Assembly (NCBI GenBank): GCA_002300355.1
Contig: NSGV01000002.1
Span: forward strand, 1,302,001-1,366,000
Source of the DNA: Streptomyces sp. TLI_235
GTDB lineage: Bacteria; Actinomycetota; Actinomycetes; Streptomycetales; Streptomycetaceae
Length of the DNA stretch: 64,000 nucleotides
Direction: 5' to 3'
Part shown: piece after piece, positions 41,607 to 49,690 of the stretch
How the letters are laid out: each line of letters starts with the position of its first letter
How positions within the stretch are numbered: position 1 is the first letter of the stretch
The notes under the pieces: generated by a model
Told to the model about the DNA's origin: nothing
The model's input: the letters and a program-made list of their open reading frames with translations, nothing else
Database searches by the model: none
Program-made: the position numbers and the translations under genes

Positions 41607-42197
41607 ATGACCGAGAACCCCGTGCCCGAGAACCCCGCGTCCGCGACCGTGCCCGAGATCCCGCCGCAGAACTACGCCCAGGGCTGGGCCGACGGCGGCG
41701 CCCGGCCGCCGCTCCCGCTGGTCGGCGACGAGCGGGAGATCCTCACCGCCTACCTCGACCACCACCGCGAGACGCTCGCCCTCAAGTGCGTCGGGCTCAC
41801 CCCCGCGCAGCTGTCCGAGCACGCCGTGCCGCCGTCCCGGCTGACCCTGCACGGGCTGCTGCGGCACCTCGCCGGGGTCGAGCGGTGGTGGCTGCACCTG
41901 CAGTTCGCGGGTGAGGACACGGAGATGCTCTACTACTCCGACGACGACCCCGACCAGGACTTCGAGAGTCTCGACGGCGACCCGGAGAAGGCGCTGGCCG
42001 TCTGGCGGGCCCAGTGCGAGCACTCCCGGGAGATCGTCGCCGCCGCCCCCTCGCTGGACGCCACCGGCGTGCACCGGGCCACCGGGCAGCCGGTCTCGCT
42101 CCGCCGCATCCTGGTGCACCTGATCGCCGAGTACGCCCGCCACGACGGCCACGCCGACCTCCTGCGCGAGCGCCTCGACGGCGCGACCGGCTACTGA
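41607..42197 (+). CDS. DinB family protein (DUF664)
   Basis: A 196-residue DinB four-helix bundle: ILTAYLDHHRETLALKCVGLTPAQLSEH, then LTLHGLLRHLAGVERWWLH and SLRRILVHLIAEYARHDGHADLLRE. The three histidines (HH/HL, LRHL, YARHDGH) fit the metal site of this superfamily, whose members use bacillithiol or mycothiol. Nothing here identifies the substrate. Its last seven bases overlap the end of the convergent penicillin-binding protein gene. Confidence 0.88.
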   Translation: MTENPVPENPASATVPEIPPQNYAQGWADGGARPPLPLVGDEREILTAYLDHHRETLALKCVGLTPAQLSEHAVPPSRLTLHGLLRHLAGVERWWLHLQFAGEDTEMLYYSDDDPDQDFESLDGDPEKALAVWRAQCEHSREIVAAAPSLDATGVHRATGQPVSLRRILVHLIAEYARHDGHADLLRERLDGATGY

Positions 42198-44470
42198 CCT
42201 CCGCCGCCGCTGGGCTGCCCCGCGCCCGCGGTCGGCTCCCCGGTGCCGCGGGTCGGGCGCCCGGGGCCCGGGCTCGGCCGGCCGGGGGTCGTCTGGCCGC
42301 CGCCCGGGGTGGGCCGCCCGCTCTGGGTGGGCTGTCCGGTGGTCGGCTGTCCTCCGCCCGGGGTCGGCCGGCCGGTCTCCGGGGCCTGCCGGTCGGAGTC
42401 GGACGTGTCCGGGGCGGCGGACGGCAGCCGCACCACGGTGAACTCCCCGGCCGGGACACCGTCCAGGGCGTCCTCGACGGCGTCCCGCCAGATCGGGCCG
42501 GCGACCGCGCCGCCGAAGGCGGACTGGATCCGCTCGCCGCCCATCCGCTGGCCCTGCAGCGGGGCGGGGTCCACCGTGTCGCTGACGACCGTCGCGGCGG
42601 CCAGCTCCGGGGTGTAGCCGACGAACCAGACCTGCCGGCCCTCGTTGGTGGTGCCGGTCTTGCCGGCCGTCTCCCGGTCGGACAGGCCGGCGGTGGTGCC
42701 GGTGCCACCGTCCTCGACCACGCCGCGCAGCATCGCGGTGACGGTGTCCGCGGTGGTCTGCGACATCGCCTCGGTGCAGGAGGCCTTCGGCACGGCGAGG
42801 GCCTTGCCGTCCGGGCCGGTCACCGAGGTGATCGCGGTCGGCGCGCAGTAGGTGCCGTGGGCGGCGAACGCCGCGTACACGCTCGCCATCTCCAGCGGCG
42901 TCAGGTCGTTGCTGCCGAGGGTCATCGACGGCACCACGCTGAGCTTCTCGCCGCCGGCCTGCTGGGTGATGCCGAGCTTGGCGGCCGTCTTCGCCACCTC
43001 GCACAGGCCGGTCTCGGCCTCCAGGTTGGCGAAGTAGGTGTTGACCGACTGCTTCATCGCGGCCGGCATGGCGAAGCTGCCGATGAGGGTGCGGCTGTCG
43101 TTGTGCACCTCGCCGCCCTCCGGGAAGCGGCCGCCCGCGCAGTCCTTCATCGCCGGCCACGGCATGCTGTAGCCCGAGGTGTAGCTGCGGCTGACCGGTA
43201 TGCCGTTCTCCAGCGCCGCCGCGGCCACGATCGGCTTGAAGGTGGAGCCGGTCGGGAAACCGAGGCCGCCGCCCATCCGCTTCGGCACGTTCAGGTTGAT
43301 CGTGGTCTCGTCCTTGCCCAGCCCGTACGGGCGGCTCTGCGCCATCGCCAGCACCTTGCCGGTGCCCGGCTGGACGACCGACATCACCGCGGCCGGCCGG
43401 TCGGACGGCGCGGCGTGCGCGGTGACGGCCTGCTGCACCGCCTTCTGCGCCTTGGGGTCGAGGGTGGTGCGGATCTGCAGCCCGCCGCGCTTCCACAGCG
43501 CCTTCCGCTCCTCCGGGGTCCTGCCGAAGGCCGGGTCGGACAGCACCACCCGCTGCACGTAGTCGCAGAAGAAGCCCTCGCCCGTCCCTGCGGTGATGCA
43601 GCCCTGGTGCGCCCGGGTCACCTTCAGCTCCACCGGGGAGGCGATCGCCTCCGCCGCCTGCGCCGCGGTGATGTGTCCGAGTTCGGCCATCCGGCGCAGC
43701 ACGGTGTCGCGGCGCGCCTTCGCCGCGGCCGGGTTGACGATCGGGTCGTAGGCCGACGGCGACTGCACCAGGCCTGCCAGCAGCGCCGCCTGAGGCAGCG
43801 ACAGATCCTCGGCGTGCACGCTGAAGTACCGCTGGGCGGCCGTCTCTATGCCGTACGCCTTCTCGCCGAAGAAGGTGATGTTGAGGTAGTTGGCGAGGAT
43901 CTGGTCCTTGCTCAGGGTCTCCTCGACCTTGATGGCGTACTTGAGTTCGCGGACCTTGCGGTCCAGGGTCTGCCGCTGCGCCTCCTGGACCTTCTGCACG
44001 TCGTCGCCCGCCTGGTCGACGAAGACGTTCTTGACGTACTGCTGGGTGAGGGTGGACGCGCCCTGCGCGGTGGTGCCGGAGGTCGCGTTGGAGTTGAGGG
44101 CGCGCAGCACGCCCTTCAGGTCGACGGCGCCGTGCTGGTAGTAGCGGCTGTCCTCGATGTCGACCAGGGCGGTCTTGACCAGCGGCGACATGGCGTCGGA
44201 GGCGACGACCGTGCGGTCCCGGCTGTAGATGGTGGCGATCGTCCCGCCGGCCGCGTCGTAGACGGTGGACGCCTGGGAGAGCGGCGGCGTCCTGAAGTCG
44301 TCGGGCAGGCTGTCGAAGTCCTCCACCGCCGACTGCGCGCCGAGCCCGGCGGCCCCCACGGCGGGGAGTGCGAGCCCCGCGACGAGGACGCCGCCCAGGG
44401 CGCTCGCCCCGACCAGACGGGCAGCCAGGAGGACCTTCTTGCGGTAACCGATGGAGTTGTGACGCGCCAT
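42191..44470 (-). CDS. Bifunctional class A penicillin-binding protein
   Basis: A 759-residue peptidoglycan synthase: short cytoplasmic N-terminus, transmembrane anchor at about 18-38, GT51 glycosyltransferase (EDSRYYQHGAVD at 106-117 with catalytic Glu106, GASTLTQQYVKN at 137-148), then a penicillin-binding transpeptidase with S409-TFK, S475-V-N and KTG(T) at 604-607. The final 70 residues (about 690-759) are a Pro/Gly/Thr-rich tail with GRPTPGGGQ-type repeats, external to the membrane. It polymerises and crosslinks lipid II. It ends seven bases inside the DinB gene on the other strand. Confidence 0.95.
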   Translation of the reverse strand: MARHNSIGYRKKVLLAARLVGASALGGVLVAGLALPAVGAAGLGAQSAVEDFDSLPDDFRTPPLSQASTVYDAAGGTIATIYSRDRTVVASDAMSPLVKTALVDIEDSRYYQHGAVDLKGVLRALNSNATSGTTAQGASTLTQQYVKNVFVDQAGDDVQKVQEAQRQTLDRKVRELKYAIKVEETLSKDQILANYLNITFFGEKAYGIETAAQRYFSVHAEDLSLPQAALLAGLVQSPSAYDPIVNPAAAKARRDTVLRRMAELGHITAAQAAEAIASPVELKVTRAHQGCITAGTGEGFFCDYVQRVVLSDPAFGRTPEERKALWKRGGLQIRTTLDPKAQKAVQQAVTAHAAPSDRPAAVMSVVQPGTGKVLAMAQSRPYGLGKDETTINLNVPKRMGGGLGFPTGSTFKPIVAAAALENGIPVSRSYTSGYSMPWPAMKDCAGGRFPEGGEVHNDSRTLIGSFAMPAAMKQSVNTYFANLEAETGLCEVAKTAAKLGITQQAGGEKLSVVPSMTLGSNDLTPLEMASVYAAFAAHGTYCAPTAITSVTGPDGKALAVPKASCTEAMSQTTADTVTAMLRGVVEDGGTGTTAGLSDRETAGKTGTTNEGRQVWFVGYTPELAAATVVSDTVDPAPLQGQRMGGERIQSAFGGAVAGPIWRDAVEDALDGVPAGEFTVVRLPSAAPDTSDSDRQAPETGRPTPGGGQPTTGQPTQSGRPTPGGGQTTPGRPSPGPGRPTRGTGEPTAGAGQPSGGGGQ

Positions 44471-44676
44471 GGGATCGACCTTAGGCGAACCTTCGCCCAC
44501 CAAGAACCCGATTTTCTTCCCGCTTTCGTCACAGGTCCGTGACAGGCCCCCCGTACCGGTCGGGCGGCACGCCGGACCGGCCGTGCTCTTGACGCGGCGG
44601 CGCCCGGTGGCAAGCCTTGGTCCCGGCAGATCCACCCAGCCCATGCCCGGCCCATGCCCGGCCCAGGAGGTCAACG

Positions 44677-46272
44677 GTGACCGCACAGGCGTCGCACGCG
44701 CACGGCCGCACCGACGTGCCGCTGCTCGACGAGACGATCGGGCAGTGCCTGGACCGCGCGGTCGCCGCCCACCCGGAGCGCGAGGCGCTGGTGGACGTGC
44801 CGAGCGGGCGCCGCTGGACGTACGCAGAACTCGGCCGGGACGTCGACCGGGTGGCCCGCGGCCTGCGGGCGCGCGGGGTCGGCCGGGGAGACCGGGTCGG
44901 CATCTGGGCGCTCAACTGCCCCGAGTGGGTGCTGGTGCAGTACGCCACCGCCCGGCTCGGCGCGATCCTGGTGAACATCAACCCGGCCTACCGGACGCAC
45001 GAGTTGGCGTACGCGCTGAACCAGTCCGGGGTGAGCCTGCTGGTCGCCCAGCCCGCCTACCGCACCAGCGACTACCGGGCGATGGTGGCCGAGGTCCGCG
45101 AGGAGTGCCCGGGCCTGCGCGAGACGTTGTGGATCGGCGACCCGGAGTTCCAGGAGCTCGACGGGGACGGGGAGTTCCCCGCCGACCTGGCCCCCGACGA
45201 CGCGATCAACATCCAGTACACCTCCGGCACCACCGGCTTCCCCAAGGGCGCCACCCTCTCGCACCGGAACATCCTCAACAACGGCTACTGGGTCGGCGAG
45301 TTGGTGGGCTACACCGAGCAGGACCGGATCTGCCTGCCGGTGCCCTTCTACCACTGCTTCGGCATGGTGATGGGCAACCTCGCGGCGCTCTCCCACGGCG
45401 CCTGCGCGATCATCCCGGGACAGGGCTTCGACCCGGCCGCCACCCTGCGCGCGGTGCAGGCCGAGCGGGCCACCTCGCTGTACGGCGTGCCGACGATGTT
45501 CATCGCCGAGCTGGGCCTGGCCGACTTCGCGACGTACGACCTCACCTCGCTGCGCACCGGCATCATGGCCGGCTCGCCGTGCCCGGTGGAGGTGATGAAG
45601 CGCGTCCAGACCGAGATGCACATGGCCGAGGTGGCCATCGCGTACGGCATGACGGAGACCTCGCCGGTCTCCACCCAGACCCGCCGCGACGACGACCTGG
45701 AGCACCGCACCGGCACGGTCGGCCGGGTGCTGCCGCACCTGGAGGTCAAGGTCGTCGAGCCGGAGACCGGCCGGACGGTCGGCCGCGGCGAGCCCGGCGA
45801 GCTGTGCACCCGCGGATACTCCGTGATGATCGGCTACTGGAACGAGCCGGAGCGCACCGCCGAGGCGATCGACGCCGAGGGCTGGATGCACACCGGCGAC
45901 CTCGCGGTGATGCGGGAGGACGGCTACCTGGCGATCGTCGGCCGGATCAAGGACATGATCATCCGCGGTGGCGAGAACGTGTACCCGCGCGAGATCGAGG
46001 AGTTCCTGCACACCCACCCGGCGATCGCCGACGTCCAGGTGGTCGGCGTGCCCGACGAGCGCTACGGCGAGGAGATCTGCGCCTTCGTGGTGCTGCGCGA
46101 CCCGGCCGACACCCTCGGCCCCGAGGAGCTGGCCGAGTTCTGCCGCGGCCGCCTCGCCCACTACAAGACCCCCCGCCACGTGCACGTGGTCGAGGGCTTC
46201 CCGATGACGGTCAGCGGCAAGGTGAGAAAGAACGAGCTGAGGGAACAGGCGGCCCGCGCGCTCGCCCGGTGA
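44677..46272 (+). CDS. Acyl-CoA synthetase / AMP-binding ligase
   Basis: A 531-residue ANL ligase of the medium/long-chain FadD type. Motifs: YTSGTTGFPKG at 181-191, VPFYHCFGMVMGNL (substrate tunnel), IAYGMTETSPVSTQ, DAEGWMHTGDLAVM, IIRGGENVYPREIEEFL, and the C-terminal TVSGKVRKNEL with Lys515 as catalytic lysine. AGGAGG ends six bases before the GTG start. It activates a fatty acid to acyl-CoA; a short tandem repeat (GCCCATGCCCG twice) lies in its leader. It is divergent from the PBP gene and not close to any other lipid gene. Confidence 0.93.
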   Translation: MTAQASHAHGRTDVPLLDETIGQCLDRAVAAHPEREALVDVPSGRRWTYAELGRDVDRVARGLRARGVGRGDRVGIWALNCPEWVLVQYATARLGAILVNINPAYRTHELAYALNQSGVSLLVAQPAYRTSDYRAMVAEVREECPGLRETLWIGDPEFQELDGDGEFPADLAPDDAINIQYTSGTTGFPKGATLSHRNILNNGYWVGELVGYTEQDRICLPVPFYHCFGMVMGNLAALSHGACAIIPGQGFDPAATLRAVQAERATSLYGVPTMFIAELGLADFATYDLTSLRTGIMAGSPCPVEVMKRVQTEMHMAEVAIAYGMTETSPVSTQTRRDDDLEHRTGTVGRVLPHLEVKVVEPETGRTVGRGEPGELCTRGYSVMIGYWNEPERTAEAIDAEGWMHTGDLAVMREDGYLAIVGRIKDMIIRGGENVYPREIEEFLHTHPAIADVQVVGVPDERYGEEICAFVVLRDPADTLGPEELAEFCRGRLAHYKTPRHVHVVEGFPMTVSGKVRKNELREQAARALAR

Positions 46273-46367
46273 GCCCCCGGCCGTTACCGCGGGCCGGTCG
46301 AGGCCGGGCGGCGCCCCCCGGCGTACGGGCCCGGCCACCGCCGGTCGCGGTCCGTTACGCTGGTGAC

Positions 46368-46442
46368 GTGCTTCTTCTCGTCAGCCGTCGCCACGTGGAC
46401 CTGCTCCGCGTCACGAGCATGTCCTGTCGACGCTCCGGCTGA
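46368..46442 (+). CDS. Conserved actinobacterial leader peptide (24 residues)
   Basis: A short ORF encoding LLLVSRRHVDLLRV followed by TSMSCRRSG. The SRRHxDLxR core and the late Cys-Arg match the small leader peptides that actinobacteria place ahead of sulfur and cysteine-related operons, where ribosome stalling at Cys codons is thought to control the downstream gene. It starts at GTG 46368 and is followed by a GC-rich hairpin and a 2OG/IPNS-like oxygenase gene 136 bases on. This short ORF is easily missed by gene callers. Confidence 0.75.
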   Translation: MLLLVSRRHVDLLRVTSMSCRRSG

Positions 46443-46525
46443 TCCCGCTCGTCCTCCGCCCTTCGGGCACACACCCTCCCCCGGCCCCGCTGCACCGGCC
46501 ACACCCGGCGCGGCAGCGGCAGCGT

Positions 46526-46552
46526 CCCCGGCGACCGCCGGGCCCGCCGGGG
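46526..46552 (+). promoter_or_regulatory. Candidate attenuator/ribosome-site hairpin
   Basis: CCCCGGCG (46526-46533) pairs with CGCCGGGG (46545-46552), 26 bases before the oxygenase ATG and downstream of the leader ORF. It could terminate or block initiation depending on leader-ribosome position. Position and symmetry are the only support. Confidence 0.4.
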
Positions 46553-46578
46553 CATTCGACACCCAGGTGATGTCACCC

Positions 46579-47628
46579 ATGACCCAGCAGTCCCCTTTCA
46601 CCGACCCCGTCGGCGACCACAGCACCGGCCTCCCGGTCATCGACCTCTCGCTCGCCGACGGCAGCGCCGAGGACCGCGCCGGGCTCCGCGCGGACCTCCG
46701 CTCCGCCGCGACCGGCGTCGGCTTCTTCCAGCTCGTCGGGCACGGCGTGACCCCGGCCGAGACCGCCGCGCTCACCGACGCGATGCACGCCTTCTTCGCC
46801 CTCCCCGAGGCCGACCGGCTGGCCGTGAGCAACCTCAACTCCCCGCACTTCCGCGGCTACACCCGCACCGGCGACGAGCGCACCGGCGGCAGCCAGGACT
46901 GGCGCGACCAGCTCGACATCGGCGCCGAGCTGCCCGCCCACGTGCCCGCCTCCGGCGAGCCGCCGTACTGGTGGCTGGAGGGCCCGAACCAGTGGCCCGC
47001 ACGACTGCCCGCGCTGCGCGAGGCCGCGCTGCACTGGATCGACCGGCTCGGCGGCGTCGGCCGCCGGCTGCTGCACGAGCTGCTCACCGCGATCGGCGCC
47101 CGGCCCGACTTCTACGACTACGCCTTCGAGGGCCACCCCCACCTGCGGCTCAAGCTGGTGCGCTACCCGGGCACCGCGCCGGACGGCGCCGGGCAGGGCG
47201 TCGGCTCGCACAAGGACTACGGCTTCATCACCCTGCTGCTGCAGGACACCGTCGGCGGCCTGCAGGTGGAGCGGCAGGACGGATCCTTCCTGGAGGTGCC
47301 GCCGATGGAGGGCGCCTTCGTGGTCAACCTCGGCGAGCTGCTGGAGGTCGCCACCGACGGCTACCTCAAGGCCACCAGCCACCGGGTGGTCAGCCCGCCC
47401 GGCGCCCGGGAGCGGTTCTCGGTGCCGTTCTTCTACAACCCGCGGCTGGACGCGCACATCGAGCCGCTGGAGTTCCCGCAGGCCCACCACGCGCCCGGTG
47501 CCACCCAGGACCCGGCGAACCCGCTGTTCGCCGAGTTCGGCCGGAACGAGCTGAAGGGCTACCTGCGGGCGCACCCCGAGGTCACCCGCCGCCACCACGC
47601 CGACCTGCTGCCGCTCACCGCCGCCTGA
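46579..47628 (+). CDS. Isopenicillin N synthase family 2OG/Fe(II) oxygenase
   Basis: A 349-residue DIOX_N + 2OG-Fe(II) dioxygenase. N-terminal VIDLSLADG and GFFQLVGHGV are the family start; the iron triad is His211-x-Asp213 (SHKDYG) and His268 (ATSHRV), and Arg279-x-Ser281 (RFS) binds 2-oxoglutarate or substrate carboxylate. The core WRDQLDIG and the FFYNPRL motif are typical of the plain IPNS-family oxygenases of streptomycetes, not of beta-lactam synthesis. ATG 46579 is used; ATG 46570 is an alternative. The leader peptide upstream hints at regulation by cysteine or sulfur supply. Confidence 0.9.
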   Translation: MTQQSPFTDPVGDHSTGLPVIDLSLADGSAEDRAGLRADLRSAATGVGFFQLVGHGVTPAETAALTDAMHAFFALPEADRLAVSNLNSPHFRGYTRTGDERTGGSQDWRDQLDIGAELPAHVPASGEPPYWWLEGPNQWPARLPALREAALHWIDRLGGVGRRLLHELLTAIGARPDFYDYAFEGHPHLRLKLVRYPGTAPDGAGQGVGSHKDYGFITLLLQDTVGGLQVERQDGSFLEVPPMEGAFVVNLGELLEVATDGYLKATSHRVVSPPGARERFSVPFFYNPRLDAHIEPLEFPQAHHAPGATQDPANPLFAEFGRNELKGYLRAHPEVTRRHHADLLPLTAA

Positions 47629-47699
47629 CGGGCTCCGCCCCGGGGGCGGTCCTGAAGCGGTCCTGAGAGAACGGGGCGGCGGGAGAGAACTGCACACCG

Positions 47700-47744
47700 A
47701 CGATCGCGGATTGTTCTAGCATGGTGCGAACAATCCGCGATCGT
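47700..47744. promoter_or_regulatory. Long inverted-repeat operator of the DUF1648/GntR operon
   Basis: Arms ACGATCGCGGATTGTT (47700-47715) and its complement (47729-47744) are perfect over 16 bases around a 13-base spacer containing CTAGCAT. TAGCAT inside the spacer is a plausible -10 box. Size and placement fit a YtrA-type GntR dimer repressing its own operon. Confidence 0.8.
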
Positions 47745-47766
47745 TCGCGTCCCTGGAGGGATCTCC

Positions 47767-48744
47767 GTGCCCGCCCTGCCGTTACCCCGGCCGACCCGGC
47801 CGTCCCGGACCGCCGTGGTCCTCACCGTCCTGCCGCCCGCAGCCGCCGCCGCGGCGGTCCTGCTGGTGTACGCCCGGCTGCGGCCGCGGCTGCCCGAGCC
47901 GCTCGCCGTGCACTTCTCCGGCGGCGGCGCCGACGGCACCCTGCCCGCCTGGCGCTTCCTCACCGCCGCCGTCGGCCTGATCGCGATCACCGGCGCCGCC
48001 CTCGCCCGCCCGGTGCTCACCGGCGGCCACCCGCCGCGCGCCCGGCGGGCCCTGCTGGCCGGGGGCTGGGCCGCGGCCGCGCTGATCGGCTCACTCTGCA
48101 CCCTGGTGCCGGCCGCCAACGCGGACGCCGCCCGTGGCGTCGACGCCCGCCTGCCGGGCCTCGCCGTGGCCGTCTGCTGCGGCGGCGCGGCACTCGCCGG
48201 AGCGGTCGGCCTGCTGGTGGGCGGCCCGGTCGTCCGCCCGGCGCCGCAGCCCGCCGCTCCCCCGGTGCCCGTCCCGGTGGAGCTCACCGCCGGGGAGGCC
48301 GTCTCCTGGTCCCGCACGGTCGGCTCACCTCTGCTGCGCACCCTCGGGCCCGCCCTGCTCGGGCTGGCCGCCGTCCTGTTGGTCGCCGGGGCCGGGGCCG
48401 GCGCGCTGCCGATCGCCGTCGTCGGGGCGGCGGCCACGGCCGTGGGCCGGGTCCGGGTCACCGTCGACCGGCGCGGCCTGACCGTCGGACTGCCCCTGGT
48501 GCGCCGGCCGTGGCTGCGGGTGCCGCTGGAGCGGATCGCGGCGGCGGACTGCCGGCAGGTGCGGGAGACGGGGGTGTTCGGCGACGAGGGGTACCGGTCC
48601 GGGCCCGGCCGCAGCGGCCTGGTACTGCGGGCCGGCGAGGCCGTCGCGCTACGGCTCACCGACGGCCGGGAGTTCGTGGTCGCCGTGCCCGACGCCGCCA
48701 CCGCCGCAGGGCTGCTCACCGCCCTCGTCCGGCAACCCCGATAG
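47767..48744 (+). CDS. DUF1648 domain membrane protein
   Basis: A 325-residue membrane protein. DUF1648 is recognisable in the first 100 residues (LLVYARLRPRLPEPLAVHFSGGGADG, then hydrophobic helices). About four or five transmembrane helices follow, and the last 100 residues are soluble (VRVTVDRRGLTVGLPLVRRPWLRVPLERI). The GTG at 47767 follows CTGGAGGGATCT. Its 3' end lies eight bases from the GntR start, and both are behind the long inverted repeat. DUF1648/GntR pairs are known in firmicutes and actinobacteria; function unknown, often cell-envelope related. Confidence 0.85.
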   Translation: MPALPLPRPTRPSRTAVVLTVLPPAAAAAAVLLVYARLRPRLPEPLAVHFSGGGADGTLPAWRFLTAAVGLIAITGAALARPVLTGGHPPRARRALLAGGWAAAALIGSLCTLVPAANADAARGVDARLPGLAVAVCCGGAALAGAVGLLVGGPVVRPAPQPAAPPVPVPVELTAGEAVSWSRTVGSPLLRTLGPALLGLAAVLLVAGAGAGALPIAVVGAAATAVGRVRVTVDRRGLTVGLPLVRRPWLRVPLERIAAADCRQVRETGVFGDEGYRSGPGRSGLVLRAGEAVALRLTDGREFVVAVPDAATAAGLLTALVRQPR

Positions 48745-48752
48745 GACCGCCC

Positions 48753-49190
48753 GTGCTCTTCCGCGTCAACCCCGGCTCGCCGCAGCCGCTGGCCGAGCAG
48801 ATCGCCGCCTGCGTCCGCCGCGCCGTCGCCGACGGCACCGCGCGGCCCGGCGACCGGCTGCCGCCCGCCCGCGGCCTCGCCGACTCACTGGACGTCAACA
48901 TGCACACCGTGCTGCGCGGTTACCAGATCCTCCGCGAGGAGGGGCTGGTCGACCTGCGGCGCGGGCGCGGGGCGCAGCTCACCGACGCCGCGTCACCCGG
49001 CCGGTCCCGCCTGGGCGAGACGGCCGGAGCGCTGGTCGCCGAGGCCCGCGCCCTGGGCCTTGCGGACGAGGAGGTTCTCGCGCTCGTCCGCACCGCCCTC
49101 GCCGGGTCGCCGGGTCCGGCTACTCCTGGTCCTGCACCAGGTGGGCCGGGAAGCCGCCGGTCGCGATCGGACCCCAGCGGCGCGGGGTGA
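48753..49190 (+). CDS. GntR family regulator, YtrA subfamily
   Basis: A 145-residue regulator: LAEQIAACVRRAVADGTARPGDRLPPARGLADSLDVNMHTVLRGYQILREEGLVDLRRGRG is a complete GntR winged helix (residues about 10-75) and ARALGLADEEVLALVRTAL is the short YtrA effector/dimer helix. The typical family length is about 125. The last 20 residues (GPATPGPAPGG...) are low-complexity and overlap the convergent PPOX gene by 71 bases, so they look like readthrough into non-conserved sequence. GTG 48753 follows ATAGGACC. Confidence 0.85.
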   Translation: MLFRVNPGSPQPLAEQIAACVRRAVADGTARPGDRLPPARGLADSLDVNMHTVLRGYQILREEGLVDLRRGRGAQLTDAASPGRSRLGETAGALVAEARALGLADEEVLALVRTALAGSPGPATPGPAPGGPGSRRSRSDPSGAG

Positions 49191-49593
49191 TCCGGATCAG
49201 CGACTTGCCCTGCCTGCGCATCGCCGTGCGGTACTCGTCCCAGTCCGGGTGCTCGCCGGCGATGTTCCGGTAGTACTCCACCAGCGGCTCCACCGCCTCC
49301 GGCATGTCCAGCACCTCGGCCTCGCCGTCCACCTGCACCCAGGGGCCGTTCCACTCGTCGGAGAGCACCACCACGCTCACCGCGGGGTCGCGCCGGGCAT
49401 TGCGGGTCTTCGCCCGCTCCGGGTAGGTGGAGACGACGATCCGGCCGGAGTCGTCCACCCCGCAGGTCAGCGGGGACGCCTGCGGGGTGCCGTCGGCACG
49501 TCGGGTGAGCAGCAGCGCGCGGTGCCGCGGACGGACGAAGTCCAGCAACTCGGCCAGCTCCACCCGGGTGTTGGTGGCAATCGAAGGGCTCAT
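49120..49593 (-). CDS. PPOX-class F420-dependent flavin-like oxidoreductase
   Basis: A 157-residue split-barrel protein of the PNPOx-like F420-dependent group: ALLLTRRADGTPQASPLTCGVDDSGRIVVSTYPERAKTRNARRDPAVSVVVL and the end WDEYRTAMRRQGKSLIRITPRRWGPIATGGFP. The family uses F420H2 or FMN to reduce small substrates. ATG 49593 is the likely start; a GTG two codons upstream is possible. Its 3' end overlaps the GntR reading frame by 71 bases. Confidence 0.88.
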   Translation of the reverse strand: MSPSIATNTRVELAELLDFVRPRHRALLLTRRADGTPQASPLTCGVDDSGRIVVSTYPERAKTRNARRDPAVSVVVLSDEWNGPWVQVDGEAEVLDMPEAVEPLVEYYRNIAGEHPDWDEYRTAMRRQGKSLIRITPRRWGPIATGGFPAHLVQDQE

Positions 49594-49690
49594 GGCCACC
49601 AGCCTAGGGCGGACGTGCCGCTGGGGCGGCGGACTCCGACGGGTGTCGGTGTACGCCGCCCCGGGGCGGGGTGTGGTGGCAAGTGCGTGG

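Noticed and set aside
46579..47628. Beta-lactam biosynthesis gene (true isopenicillin N synthase)
   Set aside because: No ACV synthetase or other beta-lactam genes are present and the sequence fits the general IPNS-family oxygenases.
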